A DNA stretch of 39,291 bases from Deltaproteobacteria bacterium (GTDB taxonomy: Bacteria > Myxococcota_A > UBA9160 > UBA4427), in NCBI GenBank assembly GCA_029261855.1, contig JAJDAN010000040.1:1-39291 (forward strand). The letters are read 5' to 3'. The notes beneath the pieces were generated by a model. The model did no database searches and was not told the DNA's origin. It saw nothing but the letters and a program-made list of their open reading frames with translations. Position 1 is the first letter of the stretch. The number at the start of each line of letters is the position of its first letter. A program made the translations under genes and the position numbers. Shown piece after piece: positions 1-7,561 of this stretch.

Positions 1-132
1 GCGCGCGCGGTGGGTCGACCGGCGCCCGCGCCTGCGCCGGACCCCCTTATGGGGGCGTCCTCGGCGCGGGCGCGCCTGCGCCCCCCCACCCCTCGCATGC
101 CCGAACCATTCCGGTCGCTAGAGGGGTCCTTC
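1..132. other. Intergenic edge of window with GC-rich hairpin
   Basis: No gene is seen here. The segment lies downstream of the minus-strand zinc-ribbon gene. It holds a five-base C/G hairpin (CCCCC, loop TTAT, GGGGG at about 42-55) that could help end that transcript, though no T tract follows it on the minus strand. The 11-mer GCGCCTGCGCC occurs twice, near 29-39 and 73-83. Confidence 0.4.
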
Positions 133-1623
133 CTAGAATGACGGGACCGGGTCCATATCCGCGTCCGGGTCGTCGCCCTGGTACAGCTCTTCCACCGGTT
201 CGTCCGGCTCGACGGACAGCGGCGGAAGCGGAGGCGACCTGGCCTCCATCTCGAGCACGAAACCCGTTGCCTCGTCGGGCACGCCTTCGAAGAGGGCCTG
301 GAAGCGAACCGCCTGACCGGGCTCGAGGCGCATCACCGCCAGATCGGATACCGCGCGCTGGTACGCCCACGCCAGGTCCTCGGCGGGAAGCTCGCGTAGA
401 TCGGCTTCGGCGATCAACAGACCGGCCCGCGCAGCGGGATGATCGATCTCGCTGCCATCGGGCGAGACGAGGGAGACCCGCAAGCTCGTCCCGGGCATCC
501 GCGCCTCGGTGCTGTCGTTCACGAGGTCCCCGCTCACCGCGTAGACGTCGGTCGAACGCGCGGTTTCGAGCCAGGCGCCGCGAACCTGTTGCGCCTCGAA
601 GTCTCCGAAGTCGACGCCGGTCATGGGCTGCGGGGTCGTCGTGGACGCGTCGATGACCCCGCGCGCGATGCCGAGTCCGAGCAATCCACAAGTCGCGAGC
701 CAACCCAGGCCGCGCCCGATGCTGCGAAGTCCGGCAAGCCGCGCTCCGTGCTCCTGCCCGACACTGCCGAGGTCCGGGTCGCGGGCGGGGGCACGCATGC
801 GGGACGGATCCTCGACCGCCTCCATGACCCGGCCCATGGCGTTGTCCATGGACCCGAGAGAGCTGTCTTCCTGGGAGTCGTCGCTGAAGAAGTCCCAGTC
901 CTCGGGCTCCCCGATCTCCTGGGCAGGCGCTGTCCGGGGTGCCGTCTGGGCTGTCTTCTGGGCGGCCTGCGTCGCCGCGGGAGCCGCAGCCGGGGCGGTC
1001 GGAGCTGGCGCGGGCCCGTCCCCGTGCGACGAGAAGTCGCTCATGTCGCCAAAGTCGCTCTCGCTCTCGACGTCCGCATCCGCACCGAGATCCACGGACT
1101 CCGCTGCGGCCTGTGCCTCCGGGCTGGCGGCACCCCCTTCGGCCAGGTCGAGCCCGCTGACGAAGTCATCGTCATCGTCGTCGACCGACATGTCGTCGAC
1201 TCCGAGCCCGGGCACCTGGATCTCGTCTTCGTCCACACCGAGGTCGTCGTCGATCTCGGAGCCCGCCGCCTCTTGCGGAGGTGCGGGCGCGGGGACGGGC
1301 GCCGCCACGCGCCCGCTGCGACTCTCCCCGTTCGAGTCTCCCCCGGGCAACGAGCCGTTGAACTCCCAGTCGTCCTCGTCGGATTCGGAGTGGGACGCAG
1401 GGGTACCGGGCGCCCGCGACTGCAGGTCCTGGGTCGCGTCCGGTGTCGAGACTCGGGTCGCCTGCTCGGCGACATCGTTCACCGCGTCCTCGCGGCTGGC
1501 GTCCGGATGCTCGAGGAAGAACGCCTCCTTGCAACGCGAGCAACGCACCCGAATTCCGCGCAACGGAATCCGCGCGTCGTCGAGCTGGAATCGCGTATCG
1601 CAGTTACTGCACTCAACGATCAC
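133..1623 (-). CDS. Zinc-ribbon, single-pass membrane protein with DUF3426-like C-terminus
   Basis: Predicted 496-residue protein of unknown exact role. The chosen GTG start at 1623 puts the zinc ribbon at the very N-terminus, as is usual for the MJ0042-type finger: Cys5 and Cys8, then Cys28 and Cys31 (CxxC-19-CxxC). The open frame runs further upstream, but that part is arginine-rich and does not resemble the family. Residues about 45-290 are an acidic Asp/Glu/Ala/Pro low-complexity linker. One hydrophobic segment sits near 305-325, followed by a globular region of about 130 residues resembling DUF3426. The likely topology is a cytoplasmic zinc finger and an extracytoplasmic C-terminal domain. 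It diverges from the ArsA-like genes, sharing a 169-base upstream region. In delta-type bacteria such proteins are often annotated only as zinc-ribbon domain proteins. The assignment to family is firm; function is not known. Confidence 0.8.
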   Translation of the reverse strand: MIVECSNCDTRFQLDDARIPLRGIRVRCSRCKEAFFLEHPDASREDAVNDVAEQATRVSTPDATQDLQSRAPGTPASHSESDEDDWEFNGSLPGGDSNGESRSGRVAAPVPAPAPPQEAAGSEIDDDLGVDEDEIQVPGLGVDDMSVDDDDDDFVSGLDLAEGGAASPEAQAAAESVDLGADADVESESDFGDMSDFSSHGDGPAPAPTAPAAAPAATQAAQKTAQTAPRTAPAQEIGEPEDWDFFSDDSQEDSSLGSMDNAMGRVMEAVEDPSRMRAPARDPDLGSVGQEHGARLAGLRSIGRGLGWLATCGLLGLGIARGVIDASTTTPQPMTGVDFGDFEAQQVRGAWLETARSTDVYAVSGDLVNDSTEARMPGTSLRVSLVSPDGSEIDHPAARAGLLIAEADLRELPAEDLAWAYQRAVSDLAVMRLEPGQAVRFQALFEGVPDEATGFVLEMEARSPPLPPLSVEPDEPVEELYQGDDPDADMDPVPSF

Positions 1624-1792
1624 GGCGTCCCCGGTCCTCCCCGACCCTGGTCGAAATTGGACCCAACGCTGTGTGCTAGCTTCGAAATCGGCAAGCGCGC
1701 GGACCCGCTTGGCGTTTCGGACCAGCTGCGAAATCGCTTGAGCGCTCCATCCCCTGGGCTCCGAATTCCTCCCCTGCCTCTGGAAGCTTCCC
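1624..1792. promoter_or_regulatory. Divergent promoter region with extended -10 (TGCTAGCTT) toward arsA-like genes
   Basis: This 169-base gap separates two divergent genes and must hold both promoters. On the plus strand an extended -10 element, TG-C-TAGCTT, lies at 1674-1682, with TTGGAC at 1657-1662 upstream at a short spacing of 14. The spacing makes the -35 doubtful, but TG-extended -10 elements often work without a good -35. No clear minus-strand promoter was picked out. Confidence 0.4.
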
Positions 1793-2770
1793 ATGGCGCC
1801 GGAACTGACTCCCATCCTCGACCGACGCCTGGTCATCGTCACGGGCAAGGGAGGCACGGGCAAGACGACCGTGGCTGCCGCGCTGGCCGTCGCCGCGGCC
1901 CGCCAGGGAAGGTCCGTACTGATCGCCGAGGTCGGAGGTCAGGAGCAGGTGCCCCAGTTCATCTCGCCGGGGCATCCGCCGGTGGGCTACGCGGGCAGCG
2001 AGCTGATCCCCGGGCTGACGTCGATCCACATCGACCCGCACGAGGCTCTGGCGGAATACCTGGGCCTGCAGCTTCGCGTGCGCGGGCTCGTCGACCTCGT
2101 CATGCGCAACAAGGGCTTCGCGCAGCTCCTGAACGCGGCGCCGGGTTGGCGCGAGCTGATCACGCTGGGCAAGGTGTGGCACCTCGCCCAGATGCAGGAC
2201 GCGGGTCGCCCGCGCTACGAGCTGATCGTCGTCGACGCGCCGGCGACGGGTCACGGACTCACCTTCCTCGACGTACCGCGCGTAGTGGGAAACGCCGTAC
2301 GCGCGGGACCGCTGCGGGGCCATGCACACCTGGTCGAGGAACTGATCCTCGACCCCGAGCAGACACTGCTGCTGCCCGTGGCGTTGGCCGAGGAACTGCC
2401 CGCGAGAGAGACCGCCGAGCTGGTCCAGCGCGCGCAGTCCGACATCGGCATCGCGATCGATCGCGTCGTCGTGAACGCGGTTGCACCGCCGCCGTTTCCG
2501 CCGGGCGTACCCGACGACCTCGATACCCGTCTGCACGCGATCGACGACGCCGTGGCGTTAGGCGGTCTCCCTCGGCCTTCCGTGCTCGCGACCTGCGCCA
2601 GCTACCTGCGCGCTCGCCATCAGCTGAACGCCGGCTATGTCGAGCAGATCCGCCGGGACTGCGATCGCCCGCTGGTGATCCTGCCCTACTGCCCGGGCGG
2701 CATCACCGGCGCCGGCCCACTGGCGGACTTCGCCGAGCCGATCCTCGCGGCCGGAGGCCTCCCAGCGTGA
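1793..2770 (+). CDS. ArsA/Get3-like P-loop ATPase, first of a pair
   Basis: A 325-residue soluble ATPase of the ArsA/Get3 branch of the SIMIBI class. A full deviant Walker A motif, GKGGTGKTT, lies at about residues 18-26; its first lysine is the signature lysine that reaches the nucleotide of the partner subunit in ArsA/Get3 dimers. A switch II-like VVDAPATGH follows near 147-155. Family members use ATP-driven dimer closure to move anions or hand over membrane-protein clients, but no arsenite-binding cysteine cluster or arsenic operon is seen, so arsenic transport is unlikely. The ATG start follows a weak GGAAG. The stop overlaps the next gene's GTG start by four bases (GTGA), so the two are very likely co-translated. 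The layout recalls the tandem ArsA-like pair Rv3679-Rv3680 of mycobacteria; that comparison is inference. Confidence 0.85.
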   Translation: MAPELTPILDRRLVIVTGKGGTGKTTVAAALAVAAARQGRSVLIAEVGGQEQVPQFISPGHPPVGYAGSELIPGLTSIHIDPHEALAEYLGLQLRVRGLVDLVMRNKGFAQLLNAAPGWRELITLGKVWHLAQMQDAGRPRYELIVVDAPATGHGLTFLDVPRVVGNAVRAGPLRGHAHLVEELILDPEQTLLLPVALAEELPARETAELVQRAQSDIGIAIDRVVVNAVAPPPFPPGVPDDLDTRLHAIDDAVALGGLPRPSVLATCASYLRARHQLNAGYVEQIRRDCDRPLVILPYCPGGITGAGPLADFAEPILAAGGLPA

Positions 2771-4074
2771 GCGTCGAGACCTTCACCGATTCGGCACCGA
2801 AGCCCGCCAGCCTGCCCAGCGACCGGCTCGGAGACCTGCTCCACGAACGGAAGATCCTCGTCGTCGTCGGAACCGGCGGCGTCGGCAAGACGACGGTCGC
2901 CGCCGCGCTCGCCGTCGAAGCGGCGCGACGAGGCCAGCGCGTCGTGGCGTTGACTATCGACCCCGCGCGCCGCCTCTGCGACGCCCTCGGCATCGACCCC
3001 CCTTCGAGCGACGCGCGCGGCGCCGTCCAGTCGCTGAGCGAGGCCGCTCGGACGACGCTCGAGATCCAGGGAAGCGGTCGACTCGACACGATCATGCTCG
3101 ACATGAAGAGCACCTTCGACGGACTCGTCCAGCGCTTTGCGGACGACGAGAAGACCCGGGCGCGCATCCTCGACAACCCGATCTACCAGCACGTGTCCGA
3201 CGCCCTTGCGGGCAGCGCCGAGTACGCGGCCATGGAAAAGGTCCACGAGCTCTCGGAGGGAGGACAGTACGACCTGATCGTGGTGGACACGCCGCCTTCG
3301 CAACATGCGCTCGATTTCCTCGAAGCACCCCAGCGTCTGGTGGAGTTCCTCGACAGCCGCCTCGTCCAGTTGCTCGTCCATCCAGCCATGGCAGCCGGAC
3401 GCTTCGGGTTCAAGCTCTTCCACCGTACCAGCCAGCGCGTACTTCAGATCGTGGAGCGGGTCTCGGGCGTCGGATTCCTCGAAGACATCTCGGAGTTCCT
3501 GCTCGCACTCGAAGGAATGTCCGAAGGCTTCAAGGATCGCGCCACCCACGTGCGTCGGCTGTTGCTCGGCCCGACTTCCGCATTCCTGGTCGTCGCCGGA
3601 CCGAGTCCGCAGACCGCGCGCTCGGCTTTCGAGTTCCTGGCGCGGATGCGGGGCACGGGCGTCCCCGTCGAGGGCGTCCTCATGAACCGAATGCGATTGT
3701 GGCCCGACGGCGAGTCGGTCCCGGACGGGCTTTCGCAGGGTCCGGTCGAGACCGCGGATCTCGACGCCCTCGCGGCGGCCCTGTCTGCCGCAGACGCCGC
3801 GAATCCAGGGGATACGGAGCTCGGCGACCCGCGTGCCGCGGCGCGTTCGGCGGTGGAGCTGGCGAAGCGATACGCTTCGCTCGTGCAGCAGGACGAACGC
3901 AGCGCATCCGCCCTACGCGACCAGACCGAACGCGATCGCAAGCTGTTCGCGCGGATCCCCGAGCTTCCCCGGGACATCCACGACCTCGACGGACTGGTCC
4001 GCATCGGCGACGTGCTCTTCCGAAACCTGCGACTTCCTTCGAGCCAGGCGGGAGCCTCCGATGCCGGTTCGTGA
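2767..4074 (+). CDS. ArsA/Get3-like P-loop ATPase, second of a pair, lacking the signature lysine
   Basis: A 435-residue ArsA-like ATPase starting at a GTG that overlaps the previous stop. Its Walker A is GTGGVGKTT at about residues 36-44: the catalytic P-loop lysine is present, but the signature lysine (second position of the motif) is threonine. The switch II-like stretch is VVDTPPSQHALDFL near 175-188. The protein is longer than its partner, with an extra Ala/Asp-rich region around 320-360 and a charged C-terminal helix region. Because the signature lysine normally works in trans across the dimer, a heterodimer with the upstream protein, in which only one site is fully built, is plausible. 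The 3' end overlaps the next gene by 14 bases. Family assignment is strong; client and role are unknown. Confidence 0.85.
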   Translation: MSVETFTDSAPKPASLPSDRLGDLLHERKILVVVGTGGVGKTTVAAALAVEAARRGQRVVALTIDPARRLCDALGIDPPSSDARGAVQSLSEAARTTLEIQGSGRLDTIMLDMKSTFDGLVQRFADDEKTRARILDNPIYQHVSDALAGSAEYAAMEKVHELSEGGQYDLIVVDTPPSQHALDFLEAPQRLVEFLDSRLVQLLVHPAMAAGRFGFKLFHRTSQRVLQIVERVSGVGFLEDISEFLLALEGMSEGFKDRATHVRRLLLGPTSAFLVVAGPSPQTARSAFEFLARMRGTGVPVEGVLMNRMRLWPDGESVPDGLSQGPVETADLDALAAALSAADAANPGDTELGDPRAAARSAVELAKRYASLVQQDERSASALRDQTERDRKLFARIPELPRDIHDLDGLVRIGDVLFRNLRLPSSQAGASDAGS

Positions 4075-4717
4075 ATCGAGTCGTGAGTCCACTCGCACGG
4101 ACTCGCCCGCCCCGGAAAGCGCCTCCCAGGCGCTCGAGCGTGCGCGACGCCACGGCCGCCGCGCGGTCGCCGAAGCGCTGGCAGCCTTACAGGCTCTCGT
4201 CGACGCCGCCACGCTTGGCTGGAGCGGCATGCCGCGCGAGGCGCAGTTCGCGCTGCGCAGCCTGTCGAGCCTGCTCGACGAGCAGTCGCAGGCGTTTCGA
4301 GACGGCGGTGGCGATGTTCCGATGCCCGTCATGACGGCGATCCTCGACGCACTCGACCAGGAGATCGGACGCTGGGAGAAGCGCGCGAGTCGCGACCCCG
4401 ACGCGCGCGCGGTACTGCGCACCTTCCTCGGGCTGCGCGAGATCCTGTGGGAATTCGGCTTCCGCCGGCACGGGACGGCCGCGCCGGGGAGCCAGGAACC
4501 CGAAGCGCCGAAGTCCCCGCGAAAGAAGTCCCCGCGAAGGCGGCGCGCCACCTCTCCAGCCGGGACGGAGAAGGCCGGGGCAGCGAAGGCCGGGGCAGCG
4601 AAGGCCGGCACCGAGAAGGCCGGTACGAAGACTGCGGGAACCGAGGACGACGCGAAGAGCGAAGATCCGGTCCCCCTGCGGCGCAGCCGCGTACAACGAG
4701 TCGACGTGCAGGGCTGA
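4061..4717 (+). CDS. Hypothetical protein with basic Lys/Ala repeat tail (phasin-like layout)
   Basis: A 218-residue protein I do not recognise. The ATG at 4061 lies inside the end of the preceding ATPase gene, and the same frame carries no better start. Residues about 20-135 are predicted mostly helical, rich in Ala, Leu and Arg, without membrane segments. From about 145 the protein is low-complexity and strongly basic, with KSPRK/KSPRR-type steps, then five copies of a five-residue unit (xKAGx) encoded by a 15-base tandem repeat, then a short acidic and basic end. A helical body with a Lys/Ala/Pro tail resembles phasins and PHA-granule histone-like proteins, and the next gene is phaR, but no phasin motif can be shown. 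It is probably co-transcribed with the ATPase pair. Confidence 0.65.
   Translation: MPVRESSRESTRTDSPAPESASQALERARRHGRRAVAEALAALQALVDAATLGWSGMPREAQFALRSLSSLLDEQSQAFRDGGGDVPMPVMTAILDALDQEIGRWEKRASRDPDARAVLRTFLGLREILWEFGFRRHGTAAPGSQEPEAPKSPRKKSPRRRRATSPAGTEKAGAAKAGAAKAGTEKAGTKTAGTEDDAKSEDPVPLRRSRVQRVDVQG
4568..4642 (+). repeat. Five-copy 15-base tandem repeat inside the basic-tailed protein gene
   Basis: Five in-frame 15-base units encode EKAGA, AKAGA, AKAGT, EKAGT and KTAGT. The first three are near-identical in DNA (core AAGGCCGG), while the last has diverged. In-frame units make copy-number change between strains possible without a frameshift. Confidence 0.85.
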
Positions 4718-4726
4718 TGCTCCTCC

Positions 4727-4735
4727 TGCTAGCGT
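4727..4735 (+). promoter_or_regulatory. Possible extended -10 element upstream of phaR
   Basis: TG-C-TAGCGT ends 55 bases before the phaR start, just after the stop of the basic-tailed gene. It nearly matches the TGCTAGCTT element in front of the ArsA-like pair. No clear -35 is seen, so it is a weak candidate for a separate phaR promoter. Confidence 0.3.
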
Positions 4736-4790
4736 GTGCCTCATTCGCGGGTACCCCGCTCGGCTTCGCCAAAGGAGAACTGAGAGCTTC

Positions 4791-5405
4791 ATGGCGATCC
4801 TGATCAAGCGCTACGCGAACCGAAAGCTCTACAACACCGACACGAGCCGATACATCACGCTCAAGGGCATCGCCGAGCTGATCGACGAAGGCCAGGAAGT
4901 CCGCGTCATCGACAACGAGACGGGCGAGGACATCACCAACGTCGCGCTTTCGCAGATCCTCGTCGACAGCGAACGCTCGAACTCGAACGTCTCGGGCAGT
5001 CTCCTCACGCAGATCCTCGGGCGCGGGGGCGATGCGCTCTACGACGCCCTTCGCAAGAGCGTCGACGACGCCAGCGAGAACATCGGCGACTTCCAGGACC
5101 GCTTCCGACGCTTCGTCGGCGCGGACGGACACGAGGGACCGGATGGGCAGGGAGCAGGACACGACGGGTCCCGTCGACGGGACGCCACCCGCAGCCTCAG
5201 CGACTGGATCGCCTACGCATCGCCCGACTTCGAGCAGATGGTTCAGAAGTCGATGGAGCGGGTCTTCAAGCTACTCGACCTACCCCGCCGTTCGGACATC
5301 CAGGCCCTGAACCGCAACCTCGAGCGCGTCGCCGAAGCGGTCGAGACCCTGGAAAAAGTCTACGAGCGAAGAGAAGCCGCCCAGCAACCGGACGACGTGC
5401 ACTAG
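4791..5405 (+). CDS. phaR: Polyhydroxyalkanoate synthesis regulator PhaR
   Basis: A 204-residue DNA-binding protein of the PHB/PHA accumulation regulator family. The N-terminal about 60 residues carry the hallmark IKRYANRKLYNTDTSRYIT and an IDEGQEVRVIDNETGEDIT stretch, which form the PHB_acc_N DNA-binding domain. The middle and C-terminus are charged and helical (DAL..SVDDASENIGDFQDRFRRFV and a coiled-coil-like end). PhaR proteins repress phasin and related genes and also bind PHA granules, so free PhaR falls as polymer accumulates. The ATG at 4791 is preceded by AAAGGAG at 4771-4777, a somewhat long spacing; upstream in-frame starts would add residues not seen in the family. No PHA synthase is in this window. 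Confidence 0.9.
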   Translation: MAILIKRYANRKLYNTDTSRYITLKGIAELIDEGQEVRVIDNETGEDITNVALSQILVDSERSNSNVSGSLLTQILGRGGDALYDALRKSVDDASENIGDFQDRFRRFVGADGHEGPDGQGAGHDGSRRRDATRSLSDWIAYASPDFEQMVQKSMERVFKLLDLPRRSDIQALNRNLERVAEAVETLEKVYERREAAQQPDDVH

Positions 5406-5412
5406 GAACGTT

Positions 5413-5460
5413 CGCGGCAGAAAGCCGCGCACCCGCAGCAAGCTGGAACCCCGGTTCAGC
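5413..5460. terminator. Hairpins between convergent phaR and acyltransferase genes
   Basis: Two small dyads fill the 65-base gap between convergent genes: CGCGGC/GCCGCG (5413-5418 and 5424-5429, loop AGAAA) and GCTG-AACC/GGTTCAGC with one bulged G (5442-5460). Neither has a T tract, so a two-way terminator is plausible but not proven. Confidence 0.4.
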
Positions 5461-5470
5461 CCAGGCCGCT

Positions 5471-6502
5471 TCAGCCCCAGACCGATTCGCGCCGCTCGAG
5501 GGCGTCGTTCACCAGGTCCTGGATGCAGCCGCGCAGCTCTTCGGTGAGCCTCGACACGAGCAGCTCGTCATCGAGCGCGCCGACTTCGAGGTCGTCGAGC
5601 GGGATCGGCTCACCCACCTTGACGATCCACTTGGTCGGAAATGGCAACAGACCCGCCGGCCCCAACCAGGGAAAGGTCGGGGTCACCGGCAAGAAGGGCA
5701 GGCCCACGGCCCGCGCCGGTGTATACGCCTTGAACAGGATGGGATGCGCCTCTTCGGCGCCCACGATGCCAACCGGCACGAGCGGAACACGATTCTCGAC
5801 GGCGGCGCGGATCACGCCGCCGCGGCCGAAGCGCTTCAGCGCGTAGCGCTCGGCGAAGACCTTGGCCGCTCCCTTCTCGCCCTCGGGAAACGCGATGACC
5901 GAGTGCCCCTTGCGCAACAGGCGGTCCGCGTTCTCGCGACACGCGCGCACCCCACCCAGGCGCGCGAGATAGGGCTGGGCGAAGGGAAGCGTGATCAGCC
6001 AGTCCGCCACCAGGAAGCGCGGTCGCTCGCGCCGCGGGTGCCAACGCTCGACGGCGTGGGAAAGCATCAGTCCGTCGTAGGGAAGTAGCCCGGACCGGTT
6101 CGCCACCAGCAGGTTCGGCACTTCGGGATCGAGGGCGTCGAGTCCCAGCACCTCGACGCGGAAGTAGCGATCCATCAGGAAGTCCAGCAAGACCCGCGAG
6201 CGGTCCAGGGTGATGTCGTCCATGCCGAATTCGTCGACCTCGCCCGAACGCTCGACCATGCCGAGAGTCCCGAGACGGTGGCGAAGCTCCTGCAGCAGAC
6301 CGAGCCAGTCGAACTCCTCCGGCAGGTCGGTCGTCGTCGCGGGTGCACCCACCGCGTCCGGCGCCGCGACCGACGCGTCCCCGGTCCGCAGGCGAATCTC
6401 GCGGCGCAGATCCCGCAGTGCGAGATGCAAGACTTCGAGCTCTTCGTCCTCACCGGGCGGTGTGGCCGATCCGGTGCCCGACCCTGCCAACGGTCCCTCC
6501 AA
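5471..6502 (-). CDS. PlsC-like acyltransferase family protein with altered active-site motif
   Basis: A 343-residue protein related to glycerolipid acyltransferases of the LPLAT superfamily. After a charged N-terminal region of about 110 residues comes the domain with VANRSGLLPYDG (about 134-145), LGGVRACRENADRLLRKG, the block III-like FPEGEKG (about 205) and a VPLVPVGIVGAEE stretch. The usual HxxxxD histidine is arginine here (codon 6095-6097), so the classic charge-relay base seems to be missing while the aspartate and FPEG remain. The family normally moves an acyl chain from acyl-CoA or acyl-ACP to a lysophospholipid or similar acceptor at the inner membrane. It lies 26 bases behind an SDR-fold gene, so the two form an operon. 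The substrate is unknown and activity is open to doubt. Confidence 0.8.
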   Translation of the reverse strand: MEGPLAGSGTGSATPPGEDEELEVLHLALRDLRREIRLRTGDASVAAPDAVGAPATTTDLPEEFDWLGLLQELRHRLGTLGMVERSGEVDEFGMDDITLDRSRVLLDFLMDRYFRVEVLGLDALDPEVPNLLVANRSGLLPYDGLMLSHAVERWHPRRERPRFLVADWLITLPFAQPYLARLGGVRACRENADRLLRKGHSVIAFPEGEKGAAKVFAERYALKRFGRGGVIRAAVENRVPLVPVGIVGAEEAHPILFKAYTPARAVGLPFLPVTPTFPWLGPAGLLPFPTKWIVKVGEPIPLDDLEVGALDDELLVSRLTEELRGCIQDLVNDALERRESVWG

Positions 6503-6528
6503 TTTGAAACTCCGATCCGCTTCTTCCG

Positions 6529-7497
6529 CTAGCGGAAGCGCTGCAGGCGTCGAGACGAGACGAAGGAGATCCAGGCCTCCTTCGTCGTGTACACGGGCTC
6601 ACCGAAGGCGTGCCAGCCGCGCTCGCCGTCGGCCACCCAGAGATAGCGAAGATAGTCGAAGAAGCCTTCGGGGAGGTCCCCGGTCTGCCCCTGGGACGGA
6701 ACGTTCGCAAGGCGGTGAAGCAGGGGAGCGGGCAGCGGAAGCGCGCGCTTCCCGGCCAGGGCCAACAGGGTCGACAAGGGCAGGACGCCGCGACCCACGA
6801 CATTGAAGACTCCGACGTGATGCTCGAGCGCGGCGCGCTCGAAGCTGCGCAGCAGATCGTCTTCATGGATGAACTGCAGCAGCGGGTCGTAGCCCAACAC
6901 CACCGGGATGACCGGGCGCTCGAAGTAGCGAACCACGTGATCGACGTAGCTCGGTCCCATGACCCAGCAGTGCCGAAGCACGCACACTTCCACGTCCGGA
7001 TGCCGCGGCGCCCATTCACCGAGCAGCTTCTCGGCCTCCACGCGATTCTGGATGCAGTGGGCGTGCGGATGGCCCACCAGCGCGTGCTCTTCGGACAAGA
7101 AGTTCGGATTGGTGGCGCGCGGCCCGTACAGCATCGTCGAAGAGGCGATGACCAGTCGCGGCACCTTCGCTGCCGAGCAGGCGTGCATGACATGCAGGCT
7201 GCCGATGGTTTCGAGCTCGTGATCGTACTCCCGGTCCGCCGTCGGTGAGCTGCGGAACGCGCAGTGGACGAGTACGTCCACCCGCTCGTCCGACAGCACC
7301 GAAGCCACCTCGCCATCTGCGGTGGGATGGGTGAGATCCACTCGCCGGAACGAGACCTGACCTTCGAGGCGCAACGGTCGCCGCAAGTCGATGCCGACCA
7401 CGCGCGGCGCGTCCGGCTGCGCGAGCAGTCGTTCGGCGAGGCGCTGGCCCAGAAATGTATTCAGGCCCGTGATGGCGATGCAGCGAGGTCGTGTCAC
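6529..7497 (-). CDS. NAD-dependent epimerase/dehydratase-like SDR protein with degenerate catalytic dyad
   Basis: A 322-residue Rossmann-fold protein of the extended SDR type. The chosen GTG start at 7497 begins RPRCIAITGLNTFLG, placing the dinucleotide-binding glycine motif (TGxxxFxG) near residue 10; a longer frame upstream overlaps the divergent gene's start and is less likely. VVGIDLRRP near residue 35 fits the acidic NAD(H)-binding strand end, and VIASSTMLYGP marks the usual strand after the active site. Where extended SDRs have YxxxK followed by xxAE, this protein reads C-I-Q-N-R-V-E-A-E, so both tyrosine and lysine appear replaced. That suggests a binding or regulatory role rather than redox chemistry. 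It is the first gene of a two-gene operon with the acyltransferase. Confidence 0.8.
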   Translation of the reverse strand: MTRPRCIAITGLNTFLGQRLAERLLAQPDAPRVVGIDLRRPLRLEGQVSFRRVDLTHPTADGEVASVLSDERVDVLVHCAFRSSPTADREYDHELETIGSLHVMHACSAAKVPRLVIASSTMLYGPRATNPNFLSEEHALVGHPHAHCIQNRVEAEKLLGEWAPRHPDVEVCVLRHCWVMGPSYVDHVVRYFERPVIPVVLGYDPLLQFIHEDDLLRSFERAALEHHVGVFNVVGRGVLPLSTLLALAGKRALPLPAPLLHRLANVPSQGQTGDLPEGFFDYLRYLWVADGERGWHAFGEPVYTTKEAWISFVSSRRLQRFR

Positions 7498-7561
7498 GAG
7501 CGCATTGTAACTCGCGGCCCGGCGGGCTCGGGGGTCGCCCCCCGGACTTCGACTAGAATCC

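Noticed and set aside
439-2766. Upstream extension of the second ArsA-like frame
   Set aside because: The frame is open by chance through the zinc-ribbon gene (other strand) and the first ATPase; the family N-terminus and the GTGA overlap place the start at 2767.
4568-4642. Tandem repeat considered as a CRISPR-like or mobile repeat
   Set aside because: The units are directly abutting 15-mers inside a gene, in frame, without spacers.
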